A stretch of 6,359 nucleotides of DNA from a bacterium (GTDB lineage: Bacteria; Patescibacteriota; Minisyncoccia; Phycocordibacterales; 2-02-FULL-43-11): NCBI GenBank assembly GCA_021814895.1, contig JAKAHN010000041.1:1-6359 (forward strand). Reading direction: 5' to 3'. The notes beneath the pieces are model-generated. The model saw nothing but the letters and a program-made list of their open reading frames with translations, made no database searches and was not told the DNA's origin. Both the position numbers and the translations under genes were made by a program. Shown here piece by piece: positions 3,920-6,359 of this stretch (the stretch's first letter is position 1; each line of letters begins with the position of its first letter).

Positions 3920-4969
3920 TTGAAGTATCAGGAATCGGACGGAATACTTCCATTGAGAGTCGAGCGGGAATATCAGACGGTAAAGCTGGTGCCCGGATTA
4001 AGGAAATTTTCAAAACCGATATTTAATTTTATCGAAAAAATAATTAAAGGCAGGGACGAACATCCGGTATATGAAGGCAGGGACGTGGCAGGAGGTTCAG
4101 GGGCTGAAGATACCATCCCAGCCATTCTTATTGCTTCGGGAGAATTTTTTATGGCTTCGGAAGAGGGGCGAAAGTTTATTTCCGAACATTTTGATCAGCT
4201 CAAAAAAGCTGTGGAATATTTTGAAAAGAAAACTGATGACACTGATGGTCTTGCAATAATTACCAAAGATATGCCGGACTGGGCTGATAGTTTAACAAGG
4301 AAAGGGAAACTTGGCGGAATAAATGTCTGGTGGGCAAGAAGTTTGAGATTAATGGCGCATATGGCCAAAGAGCTAGGGCATGAAGATGATGCAAGACATT
4401 ATACCGAGGAATTTAGAAAAGTTGAGGAAGGCGTGATGGATAAAATATATAATAAATCAGAAGGTTATTTCAGAGCGGCCGAAGGCGATAACAGGTTAGA
4501 TACCGTTGCCTCAATTTTTGGAGCGCTTTATTTTCTTAGTCCCGAAGAGGCCGTCAGAGTAGAAGGAAGTTTGAGTGATAAAGTTTTGTGCAATACAGGA
4601 TTGCAGAATTTTGATAAACCATATCCTAAGGAACAGATTTTTTGGAGTCACAAGCTAACGGGATGGAACGATTATCATAATAAATTTGTCTGGCCCTGGG
4701 TAACGTTAGAAAATATTCAAGTTAAAATAAAAATAGCTTTGCAGCACCCGGATGAATCGGTTCGTGCTAAATATAAAAAAGAAGCTATTGATGACCTTGT
4801 TTATATGGCAAAAGTTTTTGAAGAAGTTGGAGGAGTATATGAAGTGGTCGATCCTAACAGCCCCAAACCGGCCAAAATGCCATTCTATACACCAGTAAAG
4901 AATTTTATGGGCAGTATGTCCGCATTCCAAGGTGCATACGGTCAACTTAAGAATCTTGGCTGGATTTGA
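3920..4969 (+). CDS. six-hairpin glycosidase catalytic part (amylo-alpha-1,6-glucosidase/GH15-like), downstream of the in-frame stop
   Basis: This is the catalytic part of an (alpha/alpha)6-barrel glycoside hydrolase. As bounded here it has 349 codons from a TTG, but open frame and domain-like sequence extend back to 3779, giving 396 residues; VYSRDFAHA there matches the W.RD segment of these barrels. Landmarks by position in the 349-aa frame: YQESDGILP (3-11); GAEDTIPAIL (61-70); DMPDWADSLTRKGK (117-130), with the Asp-Trp-x-Asp typical of glycogen-debranching-enzyme C-terminal and related domains; NVWWARSLRLMAHMA (135-149); GYFRAAEGD followed by D194 (182-194); and YHNKFVWPWVTLEN (252-265), the YHN..VWPW motif shared by GH15/GH63/GH100-type barrels. 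It probably cleaves an alpha-linked sugar polymer or oligosaccharide; the substrate cannot be read from sequence. No signal peptide exists in either part, so it would act inside the cell. It ends convergently with the gene at 5025. With no usable start after the TAA, it is probably a pseudogene fragment unless the stop is an error or is read through. Confidence 0.75.
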   Translation: MKYQESDGILPLRVEREYQTVKLVPGLRKFSKPIFNFIEKIIKGRDEHPVYEGRDVAGGSGAEDTIPAILIASGEFFMASEEGRKFISEHFDQLKKAVEYFEKKTDDTDGLAIITKDMPDWADSLTRKGKLGGINVWWARSLRLMAHMAKELGHEDDARHYTEEFRKVEEGVMDKIYNKSEGYFRAAEGDNRLDTVASIFGALYFLSPEEAVRVEGSLSDKVLCNTGLQNFDKPYPKEQIFWSHKLTGWNDYHNKFVWPWVTLENIQVKIKIALQHPDESVRAKYKKEAIDDLVYMAKVFEEVGGVYEVVDPNSPKPAKMPFYTPVKNFMGSMSAFQGAYGQLKNLGWI

Positions 4970-5024
4970 TAGTTTTTGTTACAGTCATTCATTCTAAATG
5001 ATTGCTTAAATCGAGTTTTACAAA

Positions 5025-6290
5025 TCAACTTCCTATCACAACTTTGGAAATTCCAAAAATATTTCTGACCGAATAATGGTCGGAAAAGTTAATATCTTTG
5101 CCGTTTGCGATATACGGGTCGCGCATAAGATATTTTCCTCTACTGCCGCTGACCAAAACGACAAAATGAGTTCCGCCGTAAGCTTTCAGCCCGATGACTA
5201 ACGGATTGCCGGTGGCAAGCGTTGCATCGATTGCCGCTGTTTTTCGCGTCACGCTAACGCCGTCAACATTGATAGTGTATAAAAGATACGCCGGATAATA
5301 GACGGCAAAATTGTCCGGATTGGAATTAATCGTTACCGGAGTAACATCGCGATAATTATAATGTGTCATTACCATTGCCATAGATGTAACCAGACATCCG
5401 TCGCTGGCAAGATTAAATTTCGTTCCATTCAGAGAATTACTGCCCCAGGCCGTGTCCCGCTGATTATAGTAACAGCCCCATGCGTCGCATGCCGTTTGAT
5501 TTGGGAGCAGTTTTGAGCCTCCGGCATTTTTTACGAAATCCGAGAAACTTCTTACTTGGGCTTCCGCGGCGGTCAATAATTTTTGATAATTTGACTCCTG
5601 CGCTTTGGTATCGGCAAGCAATTGGTTTTTAGATTGCACTGTCGCGGCAAGGGATTTTTGTTGCAATGCAAGCGATTGATTTTGGGTTGTAAGCGTTGCT
5701 TGTTTTTCTTTGGATGCGGCTTGAGAATTGGCTAAGTTTGTTTTTTGCGTCTGAAGCGTCTGGATGTTATTTTGAATATCATTTTCCATCTGAATATTTG
5801 CATTGACGTCGTCCCAAACCTGAGAAAGGGTATTTGAAGAAAGCATTTGCATAAGAAGCGACTGATTGTCGGCTATCTGGAGATTTTGAATGTATGCTCC
5901 GAGCGTTACCCGATTGCCCGAAATTGTTTTTTCGGTATCAACTATTTTTCCTCCCAATTGTTTAATCTGCAGTTGAGTCGTATTTATCTGGCGCTGGGTT
6001 ACGGCAATTTGCGCTTCCACTTTTTTACGCTGCAAATCAAGCGTGTTAATTGCCGCTTGAAGGGTTTTTTTATTTGCTCCTATCTGCTGGAGTTTAACCT
6101 GATACTGGGCAATTTGCAGGTTAAGAGTGGCTATTTGCTGATTATCGGTATCTATCTGGTCCTGTAGAGAATTCGGATTTGATGCCGTGGTTGCGGCGGC
6201 TATAACGGGAATTGAATAAAAACTCCACATAATTGAAATAGCGGTAAAAACAGCGACAAAAAAAGTAGCGAATATTGGTTTGCGTAGCAT
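5025..6290 (-). CDS. secreted coiled-coil protein with C39-like cysteine peptidase domain (cell-wall hydrolase-like)
   Basis: A 421-aa exported protein. Residues 1-33 form a signal peptide: Arg-Lys, a hydrophobic stretch of about 23 residues (6-30), then Ala-Ala-Ala near 31-33 as the likely cleavage site. Residues 42-250 are a long Gln/Asn-rich coiled coil with a break near 125-165 (NRVTLGAYIQNLQIADNQSL), the layout of PcsB/EnvC-type peptidoglycan hydrolases and regulators. Residues 268-421 form a papain-like domain of the C39_2 type: CYYNQRDTAWG (273-283), the nucleophile region DGCLVTSMAMVM with C299, GGTHFVVLV with H375, and MRDPY with D391, a complete Cys-His-Asp triad. In this family the domain cuts peptides. 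Together with the EnvC-like coiled coil I infer a role in cell-wall cleavage during division, but the substrate is not shown. The ATG at 6290 starts the signal peptide; no Shine-Dalgarno site is visible. It is convergent with the glycosidase gene. Confidence 0.9.
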   Translation of the reverse strand: MLRKPIFATFFVAVFTAISIMWSFYSIPVIAAATTASNPNSLQDQIDTDNQQIATLNLQIAQYQVKLQQIGANKKTLQAAINTLDLQRKKVEAQIAVTQRQINTTQLQIKQLGGKIVDTEKTISGNRVTLGAYIQNLQIADNQSLLMQMLSSNTLSQVWDDVNANIQMENDIQNNIQTLQTQKTNLANSQAASKEKQATLTTQNQSLALQQKSLAATVQSKNQLLADTKAQESNYQKLLTAAEAQVRSFSDFVKNAGGSKLLPNQTACDAWGCYYNQRDTAWGSNSLNGTKFNLASDGCLVTSMAMVMTHYNYRDVTPVTINSNPDNFAVYYPAYLLYTINVDGVSVTRKTAAIDATLATGNPLVIGLKAYGGTHFVVLVSGSRGKYLMRDPYIANGKDINFSDHYSVRNIFGISKVVIGS

Positions 6291-6307
6291 ATCGGATTAA
6301 TCTGACT

Positions 6308-6345
6308 GTTATATTTATCTTTCCCGATATTTGCCGATACGTCAA
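6308..6345 (-). promoter_or_regulatory. possible promoter and inverted repeat upstream of the C39-like gene
   Basis: On the minus strand TATAAC (6308-6313, 5 of 6) lies 17 nt before the ATG at 6290, giving a short leader of about 10 nt. TTGACG (6340-6345, 5 of 6 to TTGACA) also lies upstream, but 26 bp from this -10, which is too far for a pair. ATATCGG (6289-6295) and CCGATAT (6324-6330) form an inverted repeat around the -10, with another CCGATA at 6334-6339; this could be an operator. The call is weak. Confidence 0.3.
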
Positions 6346-6359
6346 ATGCCGTTTAATTG

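Noticed and set aside
4970..5024. A terminator between the convergent glycosidase and C39-like genes
   Set aside because: Only a 5-bp AT-rich stem (TCATT/AATGA) without a clean T-run is visible, too weak to call.
6142..6345. A 67-codon minus-strand frame overlapping the start of the C39-like gene
   Set aside because: It overlaps the signal peptide coding region in another frame, has no protein-like motif, and the frame with the signal peptide and long coiled coil is clearly the real one.
1..6359. CRISPR array, complete insertion sequence, phage or toxin-antitoxin module
   Set aside because: No regularly spaced repeats, transposase, recombinase, structural phage gene or recognisable toxin-antitoxin pair was seen on either strand.

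Overview
The window (about 40% GC) looks like a short piece of a small-genome, probably uncultured bacterium, most likely a member of the Patescibacteria (Candidate Phyla Radiation). This is an inference. It rests on the mix of genes (a small protein with a Cys-Glu-Gly-His motif that I associate from memory with such genomes, a YbjQ protein, a coiled-coil/C39-like cell-wall hydrolase, and a Lys/Glu-rich protein joined to a six-hairpin glycosidase), on GTCCGCC-CAA-GGCGGAC type hairpins, and on genes that mostly lack Shine-Dalgarno sites and carry -10 boxes immediately upstream of the ATG. TGA ends the glycosidase and the C39-like gene, so UGA appears to be a stop here.

Positions 1-1685 look like a rearranged, accessory stretch. 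It starts with the 3' part of a serine-type tRNA (long variable arm and T arm, followed by a run of ten C) for which no matching anticodon arm can be found. Next comes a 331-aa protein with an HEFLH zinc-protease motif, bracketed by 16-nt direct repeats that resemble the reverse complement of a tRNA T arm. Then come three strong hairpins (one a perfect 20-bp stem) and a 57-codon remnant of the C-terminal end of a HAD/beta-phosphoglucomutase-like phosphatase.

Positions 1686-3358 hold small plus-strand genes: a possible GNAT-like protein with the only clear Shine-Dalgarno site, a strong intrinsic terminator, a promoter leading straight into a 43-codon ORF, the Cys-Glu-Gly-His protein, and a clear YbjQ/DUF74 protein followed by another terminator-like hairpin.

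Positions 3359-4969 contain the most striking object. A charged, probably disordered 139-aa ORF and a six-hairpin (alpha/alpha)6 glycosidase are in the same reading frame and are separated by a single TAA codon. Conserved-looking catalytic-domain sequence begins immediately after that TAA, before any possible start codon. This is best read as one gene broken by a nonsense mutation or a sequence error. Readthrough is the less likely and more interesting alternative.

Positions 4970-6359 hold a convergent minus-strand gene for a secreted coiled-coil protein with a C39-like cysteine peptidase domain, probably acting on the cell wall, and its upstream region. No CRISPR array, complete insertion sequence, recombinase or recognisable defence system is visible. 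The most unusual signals are the in-frame TAA and the clustered tRNA-like pieces and hairpins around the metalloprotease-like gene.
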